This document shows positions 1-9,464 of a stretch of 49,445 bases of DNA, in pieces. How positions within the stretch are numbered: the stretch's first letter is position 1; each line of letters begins with the position of its first letter. A model generated the notes under the pieces. That model had not been told where the DNA came from and ran no database searches. It worked only from the letters and a program-made list of their open reading frames with translations. This DNA is from Eubacteriales Family XIII. Incertae Sedis bacterium (lineage in GTDB: Bacteria > Bacillota > Clostridia > Peptostreptococcales > Anaerovoracaceae). The stretch is taken from positions 1 to 49,445 of the forward strand of contig JAISLZ010000040.1 of NCBI GenBank assembly GCA_031277015.1, given 5' to 3'. Position numbers and translations under genes: made by a program.

Positions 1-31
1 AAAATTTTAATAATAGTATATAATATTTAGT

Positions 32-1363
32 ATGAAGGAAATACCCCTAAGTGTACCGAACCTGAATATCGAAATAGCAGCGAATCTGCGCGAATGCGTT
101 GAGACCGGATGGATATCGACCGGCGGCAGATTCATTACGGAGTTTGAGGAAAAGGTCGCCGCATACACGGGCGCGGGCGAGGCCGTCGGTTGTCAAAGCG
201 GCACGGCGGGGCTTCACACGGCGCTACGTATCCTCGGAGTAAAAGCAGGCGACATCGTCGTATGCCCGACGTTGACATTTATAGCCGCGGTCAATCCCGT
301 GCGCTATCTTGGGGCAGAACCCGTCTTTATAGACTGCGCCGCGGACCTCTGCATGGATCCGGAGAAGCTCGAGCGCTATCTGAGCGCGGACTGTCGCCGC
401 GAAGGAGAGTTACTTGTCGACAACGCGACATCACAAGCAGTCACAGCTATCGTAGTCGTTCACGTGTTCGGCGTCATCGCGAACATGGAGCGCATCATGG
501 ATATAGCCTCAGAATACGGCCTGCCCGTGCTGGAGGACGCGACCGAAGCAATGGGCAGCTTCATGCGCGCCGGGCGATACAAAGGAAAACACGCGGGCGC
601 CATCGGTGACATCGGTGTATTCTCATTCAACGCGAACAAGATCATCACTACGGGCGGCGGCGGCATGATCGTTGAGGGAGGCGGCTCAGGTCCGGGAGAG
701 GATGTGCCCGGCCGCGCGAAAGCATACGTAGGCAAGGCCCGCTACCTCACGACGACAGCCAAGGACGACGGCCTATACTTCGCCCATAACGAGGTCGGCT
801 ACAATTATCGCATGCTCAACCTGCAGGCCGCGCTAGGTGTGAGCCAGATAGACGAACTCGACAGATTCATCGAAGTTAAAAAACGCAACTACGACTTATA
901 TTCGCAAATGCTCGCAGGCACTCCGGGGATCAGGCTCATGCCGCCGCCGAAAGGCCAACGGTGGAACTATTGGTTCTATTCGCTGTACGTGGACGACGAA
1001 CCGGCGCATATGACCGAGGTAAGTGTATCGCCCGCAGACCGTCAGACAGCGCTTGGCGACAGCCCGCCCACGGATTCACGGCGTGACCGCCTTATGAACG
1101 CGCTCATCGCGGATGGCATCCAGTGCCGGCCCGTTTGGAAACTCGTGCACACGCAGAAGCCATACAAAGGATTCCGCGCCAGGGACATAGAACGCGCCAA
1201 AGACTACGAAAAACACATCCTCAACCTCCCCTGTTCCACCAACCTGACGGAGGATGAGGTGCGCTACGTGTGCAGGAAGATTATTGAAAATATTTCTACA
1301 GAAGATAGCAACGCGATGAGCCAAACAGAAAGGCTGCGAGTGACCGCAGCCTTTCGTTTGTAA
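32..1363 (+). CDS. DegT/DnrJ/EryC1/StrS-family PLP-dependent sugar aminotransferase
   Basis: 443 aa ORF; 'GCQSGTAGLHTALRILGVKAGDIVVCPTLTFIAAVNPVRYLGAEPVFIDC', 'VLEDATEAMGS', 'GVFSFNANKIITTGGGGMIV' (PLP-lysine region) are typical of the family. TATAAT box at 19-24 just upstream. Confidence 0.93.
   Translation: MKEIPLSVPNLNIEIAANLRECVETGWISTGGRFITEFEEKVAAYTGAGEAVGCQSGTAGLHTALRILGVKAGDIVVCPTLTFIAAVNPVRYLGAEPVFIDCAADLCMDPEKLERYLSADCRREGELLVDNATSQAVTAIVVVHVFGVIANMERIMDIASEYGLPVLEDATEAMGSFMRAGRYKGKHAGAIGDIGVFSFNANKIITTGGGGMIVEGGGSGPGEDVPGRAKAYVGKARYLTTTAKDDGLYFAHNEVGYNYRMLNLQAALGVSQIDELDRFIEVKKRNYDLYSQMLAGTPGIRLMPPPKGQRWNYWFYSLYVDDEPAHMTEVSVSPADRQTALGDSPPTDSRRDRLMNALIADGIQCRPVWKLVHTQKPYKGFRARDIERAKDYEKHILNLPCSTNLTEDEVRYVCRKIIENISTEDSNAMSQTERLRVTAAFRL
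1328..1359 (+). terminator. Terminator-like hairpin overlapping the 3' end of the DegT-family CDS
   Basis: GAAAGGCTGCG-AGTGAC-CGCAGCCTTTC (11-bp perfect stem) followed by GTTTG; lies inside the last codons of the ORF. Confidence 0.6.
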
Positions 1364-1465
1364 TATGGATTTCGCACACACATTTATGATTTTACCTTAC
1401 CATAAGATCGCCATAAAGTCAACAACCCGAAAATCTCGACTTCACAGCCATCGCCGATGCCATTT

Positions 1466-2827
1466 TTACAGCCCGAACTCCGCCTTCACCGCGGCCAAGG
1501 ACTCGTCGAGGGCCGTGAACACCTTCGCGATGCTCTCGTCGGAGAGTACGGCCGGCGGCTCAAGGCGCACCGTCCTGGCGTTGACGAGCGTGCCCGCCGT
1601 CATGATGTGACGCTCGAACAGGTTCTTCGTCACCGAATAGCCAACCTCAGCTTCCGGAAATTCCATGCAGATGAGCAGGCCCGCGCCGCGGTATGCCACG
1701 AGTACGGTCGGGTATTTTTTCTGAAGCTCGCCAAGCTTCGCCATGAACATGTCACCCTTCTTCTTGCACATGCCCGGTATGTCGTGCTCGAGCATGAATT
1801 TGATCGTCGCGATGGCCGCTGAGCACGCGAGCGGGTTGCCGCCGAACGTCGGGCTACCAAGTATCCAAGGATTTTCCACGAGCTTATCTATCCACGTCCA
1901 CGGGCGCGCGATGATACCCGTGATAGGCATGATGCCGCCACCGTAGGCCTTGCCGAACGTCATGATGTCGGGGGTGACATCCTCGACCTCGCATCGCCAC
2001 ATGGTGCCCGTGCGTCCCATGCCGGTCTGTATCTCGTCAAATATGAGCGCGACCTTGTAGTCGTCCGCTATCTTGCGCAGCGCGCGGAGGTACCCTTCCG
2101 GCGGGATGATGACGCCGCCCTCACCCTGAATGGGCTCGACGATGATGCCGGCGACCTTCTCACCGACCGTCACGAGGTTTTTCACGGCCGTCTCAACCGC
2201 CTCGGCGTTGCCGTATTCCACATGCTGCACCTGCTGTATCATCGGGATGTAATCCTCGCGGTACGCGCCCTTGCCGCCCATGGATATCGCGCCCATGGAC
2301 TTGCCGTGGAACGCGCCGACCGTCGAGATGTACCATCTGCCGCCCGTAGCGAGGCGCGCGAGCTTCAGCGCCATCTCCACGGCCTCCGCGCCGCCATTCG
2401 TGAAGAAACAGTGCTGCAGATCGCCGGGCGTTATAAGGGCAGTCAGCCTCGCAAGATAGCCGCGTAGCGGATCGATCAGTTCCTGGCTGTGTAGCGCGTA
2501 CCTGTCGAGTTGTGCCTGAACCGTCTTTAATATCTCAGGATTCCGGTGACCGCACGTGTAGATGCCGAAACCACCGAGGCAGTCGATGAACTGCACTCCG
2601 TTCAAATCCTCGAAGTGGTCAACCGAATCCGTCCACTCGATGAACGCCGCGTCGGTCGATACGGACTTCCTGTACTCGAGCCAACCGGGATTGACATTCT
2701 CGTTGAAATTTGCTATTGATTCGTCGTGGATAGCCTTCTTGTCCGCATCGGACAGTTCGTCGGCCTCTATATATCCGACTACTCTCCGAGCTTCTTCGAG
2801 AGCCTTTGCTTTGTCTGTCATTGTCAT
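1466..2827 (-). CDS. patA: Class III aminotransferase, putrescine aminotransferase-like
   Basis: 453 aa; 'DCLGGFGIYTCGHRNPEIL', 'HCFFTNGGAEAVEMALKLAR', 'LIFDEIQTGMGRTG', 'FGKAYGGG'; strong SD (taggaggtaataccATG). Confidence 0.9.
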   Translation of the reverse strand: MTMTDKAKALEEARRVVGYIEADELSDADKKAIHDESIANFNENVNPGWLEYRKSVSTDAAFIEWTDSVDHFEDLNGVQFIDCLGGFGIYTCGHRNPEILKTVQAQLDRYALHSQELIDPLRGYLARLTALITPGDLQHCFFTNGGAEAVEMALKLARLATGGRWYISTVGAFHGKSMGAISMGGKGAYREDYIPMIQQVQHVEYGNAEAVETAVKNLVTVGEKVAGIIVEPIQGEGGVIIPPEGYLRALRKIADDYKVALIFDEIQTGMGRTGTMWRCEVEDVTPDIMTFGKAYGGGIMPITGIIARPWTWIDKLVENPWILGSPTFGGNPLACSAAIATIKFMLEHDIPGMCKKKGDMFMAKLGELQKKYPTVLVAYRGAGLLICMEFPEAEVGYSVTKNLFERHIMTAGTLVNARTVRLEPPAVLSDESIAKVFTALDESLAAVKAEFGL

Positions 2828-3126
2828 GGTATTACCTCCTACCAGATCCGACTGTCGACTGTAGTTTAACTAGATTGTATCATTATATGCTATGGCCGTG
2901 CGCAATGGGAGAAGAAAATTCTCCGATTGTCATTTTCGCAATTTTCACAATAGATTTTTTTTCAGCAAGCCATGAGAACCGTCCGGAACGCCAAATCACA
3001 TTATGCCGACGGGTATGTTGAAAAAAAACACCGCTAGCGTTAGACTTAGTATTAAAGTGATAGAACCATCCGGACGCGTCTGTCTGCGCGTAGCCATAGC
3101 AAAAGCAGACACTGAGCTTACATGAT

Positions 3127-4383
3127 ATGATAAATACATTCCAGAAAAAAGTCCTGATACTCGCGCTGTACGCCGGAGAGCTCATGATGAGGAGCGGCGC
3201 CGAAGTCTATCGAGTCGAAGACACTATAGTCCGCATATGCAAGGCATGCAGGATAGACTACGTCGAATGTTTCGCAACGACGACGGGTATCACCTTGTCC
3301 CTCGACCAAGGCGGCGACAGCAGCGAGATGCACACCTTCCTCAAACGCATTGACGGTATATCCACAGACCTTGAGCGCATCTCTATGATCAACGAATTTT
3401 CCCGCGAGTTTACCACTACGGACATGGACGTTGACGCCGGACTCGCCCGTATGCGCGAGATAGCGGCCATGCCGAGGTTTTCATTGCCCTTCCGCATACT
3501 AGGCGCGGCTCTCGTCGGCGCGTTCATGTGCCCGTATTACGGGGGAAGCGTCCCTGAGATGTGCATCTCCGCTGGAGCCGCCAGCCTCGGGTATATAGTG
3601 TTCGCATCTGTGAACCGCCTCCACCTCGCCGGATTCATCCGCGTATTCATTAGCTGTCTCGTCTGCGCCTCGATAGTGGTCATCATGTCCGGCATCTATC
3701 CATGGCAGAACACCACGGCGATGATCCTAAGTTCCGTCACGGTATTCATGCCCGGCGTCGCGATTACGAACGCTGCGCGCGACATGCTCGCCGGCGACAT
3801 GCTCGCCGGCGTCGCCAGGGCCGCCGACGCTGCAATCACCGCCATAGCCATATCAGGGGGAGCCGGCATCGTCGCCGGTATATGGATAGTCAGCGGCGGT
3901 GCGATCAGTAACGAATATTCAGAGTTCCCACTGATTATCTTCCCCGTTTTTGGCTTTCTGCTGACCATGGGGTTCTGTCTACAGATCAACGCTCCTAAGC
4001 GCCAGATGGCGATGGCGAGCGCCATAGGGGGCGTAGGCATGCTTATGCTCGTCGGGGGACCCAGGCTTGGATACGGCGCGCTTTTGACATGCTTCGCCGG
4101 TACGTGTATGATCGCCATCCTCTCCGAGTTTGCCTCCCGCGCCGGGCGCGACGCCACGACAGTGTTCATCATACCCGGCATCATACCGTTCGTGCCCGGC
4201 CTGGGCTTATTCGAGTCCACCTCCGCGATATTAAACAACGACATCACTTTGGGAATAGAAAAAGCAGCCAGCACGATGCTTTCAGCGGGAAGTATCGCAA
4301 TAGCCCTTATCGTCGTAGCGACGGGCGCGCGTTTAATCATGCAGTTGGCGCAGCGCAGTGGAGGCGTTACTCCAGATCGCTGA
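3127..4383 (+). CDS. Threonine/serine exporter ThrE-family protein (fused ThrE domain plus ThrE_2-like domain)
   Basis: 418 aa, multi-TM; 'AGELMMRSGAEVYRVEDTIVRICKA', 'ATTTGITLSL' N-terminal domain and 'IIPGIIPFVPGLGLFESTSAILNND' C-terminal domain. Confidence 0.85.
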   Translation: MINTFQKKVLILALYAGELMMRSGAEVYRVEDTIVRICKACRIDYVECFATTTGITLSLDQGGDSSEMHTFLKRIDGISTDLERISMINEFSREFTTTDMDVDAGLARMREIAAMPRFSLPFRILGAALVGAFMCPYYGGSVPEMCISAGAASLGYIVFASVNRLHLAGFIRVFISCLVCASIVVIMSGIYPWQNTTAMILSSVTVFMPGVAITNAARDMLAGDMLAGVARAADAAITAIAISGGAGIVAGIWIVSGGAISNEYSEFPLIIFPVFGFLLTMGFCLQINAPKRQMAMASAIGGVGMLMLVGGPRLGYGALLTCFAGTCMIAILSEFASRAGRDATTVFIIPGIIPFVPGLGLFESTSAILNNDITLGIEKAASTMLSAGSIAIALIVVATGARLIMQLAQRSGGVTPDR

Positions 4384-6574
4384 GCCACACATCCGGGGAT
4401 GCGTCCGACGGCATGCGCCAGTCAGCCCTCGGCGACAGTGTGACCGAGCCTATCTTAGGTCCATCCGGCAGCGCCGAACGCTTGAACTGGTTCGCAAAGA
4501 ACCTCCCTAAGAACACCTTTAGCCATTTTCTGATTTCGTCCTCCGAATAGTAACCCGCCCCGTGGTACGTACCGGCATCGGCGCCACTGTCCGTACCATC
4601 CGCGGGCTCGGCGAACGCGATCTTAGCCAGCTCCAGTATCACACTCGGCCTACGCCCCCACCTGACCATATGGTACAGGAAGAAATCATGAAGTTCGTAA
4701 GGCCCTATGATCTCCTCCGTCCTCTGGCTGATATCGCCATCTTCCGGCGGAAGTAGCTCCGGGCTGACCGGGGTTGCTATGATCTCCATCAGAGCCCCGG
4801 TCAGATCGGGGTTGTTACCCTTCTCCGAATCGGCCACGTAACCTATGATGTGACGCACCAAGGATTTGGGGACGCCGGCGTTGACCCCGTACATGCTCAT
4901 ATGGTCGCCGTTGTAGGTGGCCCATCCGAGCGCAAGCTCAGACAGATCACCCGTACCCACGACTATGCCTCCATCCCGGTTCGCTATGTCCATCAGCACG
5001 AGCGTACGGACACGCGCCTGCGCGTTTTCGTATGTCACATCGCGTTCTTCCTCGCTTCGCCCTATGCTCCTTAGATGCGCCCTAACCTGTTCGGTGATGT
5101 CTACCTCCAGGGCAGGCACACCTAAAGCCTCGCACAACCTCGCGGCATTGTCCCTCGTCCTGTCGCTCGTCCCAAAGCCGGGCATAGTCACCGCGCGCAC
5201 GGCATCTTCCGCGCCGGGGACCATGCGCGCGGCCCTCACCGCGACGAGCAGCGCCAGAGTGCTATCGAGCCCGCCGGATACGCCCACGACGGCGGTCTTT
5301 GCTCCCGTGTGAATGAGCCTCTTTGCGAGAGCTGACGACTGCATAGCCAGTATCTCCTCGCACCTCTCCGCGCGTTCCGTATCACTTCCCGGGACGAACG
5401 GATGTGGATCAACGAATCGATAGAGCATATTTTTCCTGTGCTCGCCGGGCTTGGCAAAAAGGATGACCTTGCCCGTAGTATCTGCGGCCACTACAGCCGC
5501 ACTTGATTCCGCAAATTCTGTCTGCGAGAACATGATTTCCTCGTATTCCTCGCGAGTGATATCTCCATCGCCGGTGCGCGCCCGGGCGCGCGTTGGAATG
5601 AACGCGTTATTGTACCTGCGGTCGCGAGCAAGCCCGTGGATGTCTATATCGGACAGCACTATGCCACCCCGTGAACTGCCGAACGGAGGGTTCTCCGCGA
5701 TGACTGACCCGTTCTCCGCGATGATGCAGTGCCCCGAGAACACCATGTCCTGCGTGCTCTCTCCCAGTCCCGCGTTCGCGTATATGTATCCGCATATGAG
5801 GCGTCCCGATTGGCCGCGAGTGAGTAACCTTCGATACGAAGCCTTGCCTATCGTCTCGTTGCCCGCGGACAGGTTTGCTATGATCATCGCGCCGTTCGCG
5901 GTGTGCCTGACCGATGGCGGCGAAGGAGCCCAAAGATCCTCACATATCTCTACCGCAAACGTGAAGTCCGGCTCCTCCTCACACCTGAAGACGATGTCCG
6001 TGCCGAAAGGTATCTCCTCGTAGTACCCGTCGTCGTTTATGTCATCTTCGTCGTCCTCGTTATAGAAGTCGTCGTCCGTGTCGTAGATCGGGATAACCAC
6101 CGAGTCGCTCATTCCATCATCGGGCCCGTATTCCTCCGGAGCAACTGAAAAACTCACGTAATCGAGGCCTATGGGAGCCGATGAAAAATGGCGCTGCTCA
6201 TAAAACTCACCATAGTTGGGAAGATGTGTCTTTGGAACGAATGCGAGTAGCTCCCCGTCCGAATACACCGCCGCGACGTTATAGAGCTTACCGCCGTGCG
6301 CGAGCGGCATACCCACGACTACGACCTCCTCATGACCCGCGGAACCCTTGACGAGCCCTGACAGAGCCGCCTTCGCGGACTCGAGCAATGTATCCTGCAG
6401 GAATAGGTCCCCGCACGTATAGCCCGTTATCGCGAGCTCCGGAAGCGCCACTATACGCGCCCCCTTTGACGCCGCCGCATGCACAGCCTCCTCGATGCGC
6501 GCCGCGTTGTATGCGCAGTCCGCCACCTTGATCCCAGGCGTCACAGCCGCGACACGTACAAATCCTTTTATCAT
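4367..6574 (-). CDS. nadE: Glutamine-hydrolysing NAD+ synthase
   Basis: 735 aa; N-terminal nitrilase domain ('LPELAITGYTCGDLFLQ', 'EICEDLWAP') and C-terminal PP-loop synthetase ('GVSGGLDSTLALLVAV', 'GTGDLSELALGWATYNGDHMSMYGVN'). Confidence 0.96.
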   Translation of the reverse strand: MIKGFVRVAAVTPGIKVADCAYNAARIEEAVHAAASKGARIVALPELAITGYTCGDLFLQDTLLESAKAALSGLVKGSAGHEEVVVVGMPLAHGGKLYNVAAVYSDGELLAFVPKTHLPNYGEFYEQRHFSSAPIGLDYVSFSVAPEEYGPDDGMSDSVVIPIYDTDDDFYNEDDEDDINDDGYYEEIPFGTDIVFRCEEEPDFTFAVEICEDLWAPSPPSVRHTANGAMIIANLSAGNETIGKASYRRLLTRGQSGRLICGYIYANAGLGESTQDMVFSGHCIIAENGSVIAENPPFGSSRGGIVLSDIDIHGLARDRRYNNAFIPTRARARTGDGDITREEYEEIMFSQTEFAESSAAVVAADTTGKVILFAKPGEHRKNMLYRFVDPHPFVPGSDTERAERCEEILAMQSSALAKRLIHTGAKTAVVGVSGGLDSTLALLVAVRAARMVPGAEDAVRAVTMPGFGTSDRTRDNAARLCEALGVPALEVDITEQVRAHLRSIGRSEEERDVTYENAQARVRTLVLMDIANRDGGIVVGTGDLSELALGWATYNGDHMSMYGVNAGVPKSLVRHIIGYVADSEKGNNPDLTGALMEIIATPVSPELLPPEDGDISQRTEEIIGPYELHDFFLYHMVRWGRRPSVILELAKIAFAEPADGTDSGADAGTYHGAGYYSEDEIRKWLKVFLGRFFANQFKRSALPDGPKIGSVTLSPRADWRMPSDASPDVWLSDLE

Positions 6575-6713
6575 ATTCTATTCGCCTCATTTCATCTCAA
6601 ATGTTACGCCCTTACGGTCAAATCGCGATTTCTTCCTGAAATGGCCCACAAGTAGGCGACAATGGTATTCTACCACAGAAGACGAAAGGCGAGAACCATG
6701 CCCTACGCACCCC

Positions 6714-6926
6714 CTACTTATCCTCAAGGGCCCGCTCCACTTCGCGCATACGACCCGCCGCCGTCTCCTCTGGGATGTAGACCTGGCCGCATACGGGGCA
6801 ACGCAGGACCGTGTATCTGAACGAGCGTCCGAGGTAGCTGAACGATGCCTCCATAGGCTCCATCTCCGCCCCGTCGAGTTCGCATACCATTTTGAGAGGC
6901 TTCACGCGATCACTTGAGTCACTCAT
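6714..6926 (-). CDS. Small zinc-ribbon/redox protein (DVU_1557-type)
   Basis: 70 aa; 'CELDGAEMEPMEASFSYLGRSFRYTVLRCPVCGQVYIPEE'; overlaps the upstream flavoprotein stop by 8 bp (translational coupling). Confidence 0.65.
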   Translation of the reverse strand: MSDSSDRVKPLKMVCELDGAEMEPMEASFSYLGRSFRYTVLRCPVCGQVYIPEETAAGRMREVERALEDK

Positions 6927-9384
6927 GAAGAAAATCCTCCCGCGTCTTGTGGCCGTTCCATATCTGTTCCATATCTATTGACATGCGATGCGCGTAGACG
7001 TCTGTGACGGCGAGCGCGCTTTCGCCATCAGCACCGCCCGGCTCGCGGTAACTCACCCAATACGTCATATGCCCGATCTTCCGGTAGCCACTATGTACCC
7101 CAGTTTCCGGATCAAGTATCCGGCGACCTGTACGGCGCGTGAAATCGATGACCGCGTACACGTCGTCCTCGAGTATTCTCTCCGCGTCCATCTTGCGCAG
7201 CAGCGCGTCCGGGATGTCGAGAGTGAAATCGTAGGCCGCGCAGATACCGCCCGTATGCGACTCAAGCGCATCGCAGTCCTCTGCCGGAACACGCGCGCCA
7301 TCTTTGATCATCGGTCGCCGATCGCTCTCGTTCATATCATTTCCGTATTTACCCCTGATCGCCATCTTCAAATACTCGCGGTTGCGCCGCCTTTCGCTGA
7401 CGGTAGGCAACGGTGAATCCATTTCGTCCCCACCAAAGAGCAGTTCAAGTATATGTTTCGCCTCTTTCCCTTCTTTAATAAAAGCATCACGGCAGTTAAA
7501 ACACCATGTAATGTAGGGGAGACCGCTCTCGTCAGCGCGTTTCCTGGCTACGATAGATGCAAAGGACGGATCGGCTACAGCGGGGTGGCCGCCGTAGCCA
7601 CAGCATCTAGCGACCTCGCTCTGTATCGGCAGATATTCTATGTCCAGCCCCGCGCGACGCGCGAGCGTGCGGACGGCCGCCCTCGCTCCATCACCCGGCC
7701 TCGACGGGCAGGGATCGAACACCGCCCACGGGGTGCGCTTGTGTGAATCAGCGGCAACGCCGCCTGGCATCCGTTCCGCCAGCCATTCATATACGGACAC
7801 GGTAACGACATCGGGCATGTACTCCCTGAGTTCCCTCGCGCACGCCGGGCACGCGGTGAGAAGCGTTGGCGAACCGATGGCTCCCCATTCCGCGCGTATC
7901 AGGTTGAGGGCTTCCGCGTGTCTCTCCGTGTCCCCTGCCCACTCCGCAGGCGCCCCACAGCACATCAGCAACATCCCTATCTCAGGATCGAGTCCGCGAA
8001 GTGAACCATACGTATTCAGCACTAGGTCAGGCGCTCCCGCGCCTATCTGGCACCCTGGGAAGAAGGCGTATCTTGTACCTGCGTCGTGTACGGATGTAGA
8101 GACGTATTCAGCATCTTCACCTTGACTCCCGCTATCGGGGGGCACGGCGCCCGGCATATCCCGCCATAACGCCAAAGCTACGCGCGCTGTGTCACCGTCC
8201 GCGTGTTCCATGTCGCGCAGGAAGAAATCATGAAACGCCCAAGGAGCCTTGCCATATCGATGCATCTGCTGCCGCCCAGCCAGTATGAGCCCGCCTATAT
8301 CTATGTCCTCTGGGCAGGTTTCGAGACAAGCTCCGCACTGCGTACACAGATGCATGAGCCTTTTCGCGGGTAGATGCTTCACCTCCGAAGCGCCGGGCAG
8401 CGTGGTCGCGAACACCTCCTCGCGTATGCGTGCCGGAGTTTTGCGTGTATATTCGATCAGATCACAGAATATATCGCAGGCGTTGCATCGGCACCTGATA
8501 CAGCGCGCGGCCTCATCCTTCGCGTCGTATGGCGCATAGGAGTCGGGAGTTTGCGACGCTCGCCCCCTGTCTCTCTGTTTTGTATGTGTTGCGCAACGCG
8601 CAGGAATCGGGAGCTCGCAGCGCTCGCCCCCTGCCCCCCTACGTTGCGCAACCTTCGTGGTCAGCGGGTGCAGCAGGGCGAAGGTCCCAGATTCATCCTT
8701 AGGCTCGTCAAAGCGGCCCGTCTTGAACCAGCCGTCTATAACTATCGCCATGGACATACCTCTAGCTAGTGCGTAGACGCCCTCATAGCCCTCACCGTCC
8801 GCGTCGTACACCCTATCAAATCCCAGCGCCGCGAACTCGCCTGTAGACGGTGCCTCTATGTTCAGATGGAACTCGCAGTTTTCTTTCGAGAACTGGATTT
8901 CGATATCGCGCAGGCAGGCCTCACGCATATCCGGACCTAGCCCGTCAATCTCGGGGCCACCTAGGTGATCGGATTTCTCAAAAACCTCCACCGAATACTT
9001 GCGCGTCGCGAGGCGTAGCGCACACGCGAGCCCCGCAAGCCCTGCACCGACGATGGCGACCCTCCCCTCGCGGCTGGGTATGTTATACGCGTTAGGCGGG
9101 ATATCCGCAGCCTGCAAAGTCACTGTCCGTTCCAGCATGGGCAAATCTATCGCCCTATCCAGAGGACACGCGTCCTTGCAGGGCGCGGGGCATATTTCGC
9201 TCACGATGCGAGGAAAACACACCGCGTCGCGGTACGCCATATAAGCCGCCCGGTCGGCGCCCTTGCATATTTTGTCCACAAAGCCAGAGGCATCAAAATG
9301 GAACGGGCATTTCGCGCGGCAGAAAGGCGGCTCCGCGCGCCTGCAAGCCTCGAACCGCGGCAGGTAGTCTTCAAGCTTTTTCAT
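6919..9384 (-). CDS. Pyridine nucleotide-disulfide oxidoreductase / Fe-S cluster-binding heterodisulfide-reductase-like protein
   Basis: 821 aa; 'CRAKCPFHFDASGFVDKIC' N-terminal Fe-S motif, 'VAIVGAGLAGLACALRLATRKYSVEVFEK' FAD Rossmann, 'CIRCRCNACDIFCD' and 'CTQCGACLETCPEDIDIG' clusters, C-terminal CCG-type domain ('CCGAPAEWAGD', 'RCCGYGGHPAVADPSFASIV'). Confidence 0.85.
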   Translation of the reverse strand: MKKLEDYLPRFEACRRAEPPFCRAKCPFHFDASGFVDKICKGADRAAYMAYRDAVCFPRIVSEICPAPCKDACPLDRAIDLPMLERTVTLQAADIPPNAYNIPSREGRVAIVGAGLAGLACALRLATRKYSVEVFEKSDHLGGPEIDGLGPDMREACLRDIEIQFSKENCEFHLNIEAPSTGEFAALGFDRVYDADGEGYEGVYALARGMSMAIVIDGWFKTGRFDEPKDESGTFALLHPLTTKVAQRRGAGGERCELPIPARCATHTKQRDRGRASQTPDSYAPYDAKDEAARCIRCRCNACDIFCDLIEYTRKTPARIREEVFATTLPGASEVKHLPAKRLMHLCTQCGACLETCPEDIDIGGLILAGRQQMHRYGKAPWAFHDFFLRDMEHADGDTARVALALWRDMPGAVPPDSGSQGEDAEYVSTSVHDAGTRYAFFPGCQIGAGAPDLVLNTYGSLRGLDPEIGMLLMCCGAPAEWAGDTERHAEALNLIRAEWGAIGSPTLLTACPACARELREYMPDVVTVSVYEWLAERMPGGVAADSHKRTPWAVFDPCPSRPGDGARAAVRTLARRAGLDIEYLPIQSEVARCCGYGGHPAVADPSFASIVARKRADESGLPYITWCFNCRDAFIKEGKEAKHILELLFGGDEMDSPLPTVSERRRNREYLKMAIRGKYGNDMNESDRRPMIKDGARVPAEDCDALESHTGGICAAYDFTLDIPDALLRKMDAERILEDDVYAVIDFTRRTGRRILDPETGVHSGYRKIGHMTYWVSYREPGGADGESALAVTDVYAHRMSIDMEQIWNGHKTREDFLHE
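8541..8652. repeat. Two imperfect tandem ~50-bp copies, each ending in the palindrome GTTGCGCAAC, inside the flavoprotein CDS
   Basis: Copy 1: GTCGGGAGTTTGCGACGCTCGCCCCCTG...GTTGCGCAAC (8542-8597). Copy 2: ATCGGGAGCTCGCAGCGCTCGCCCCCTG...GTTGCGCAAC (8606-8652). Confidence 0.85.
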
Positions 9385-9464
9385 ATCTCCCAGCTACATC
9401 GCGCCGCGGCGCGGACGGCTCCCAAAAAACATTTTCCATGGTTTGTATTATACTATACTTGTTT

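Noticed and set aside
190-609. 139-aa alternative-frame ORF within the DegT-family gene
   Set aside because: Overlaps a strongly supported CDS and is composed of Arg/Ser/His-rich shadow sequence.
3696-4388. 230-aa minus-strand ORF
   Set aside because: Antisense to the ThrE-family gene; Pro/Ala/Ile-rich mirror translation with no domain signature.
8541-8652. CRISPR-like array
   Set aside because: Only two imperfect tandem copies inside a coding sequence, no spacers or cas genes; no CRISPR array seen anywhere in the window.
6714-9384. Selenocysteine-encoding ORF in the redox cluster
   Set aside because: I recalled an association of this cluster type with Sec proteins, but both ORFs are uninterrupted with no in-frame TGA to interpret.
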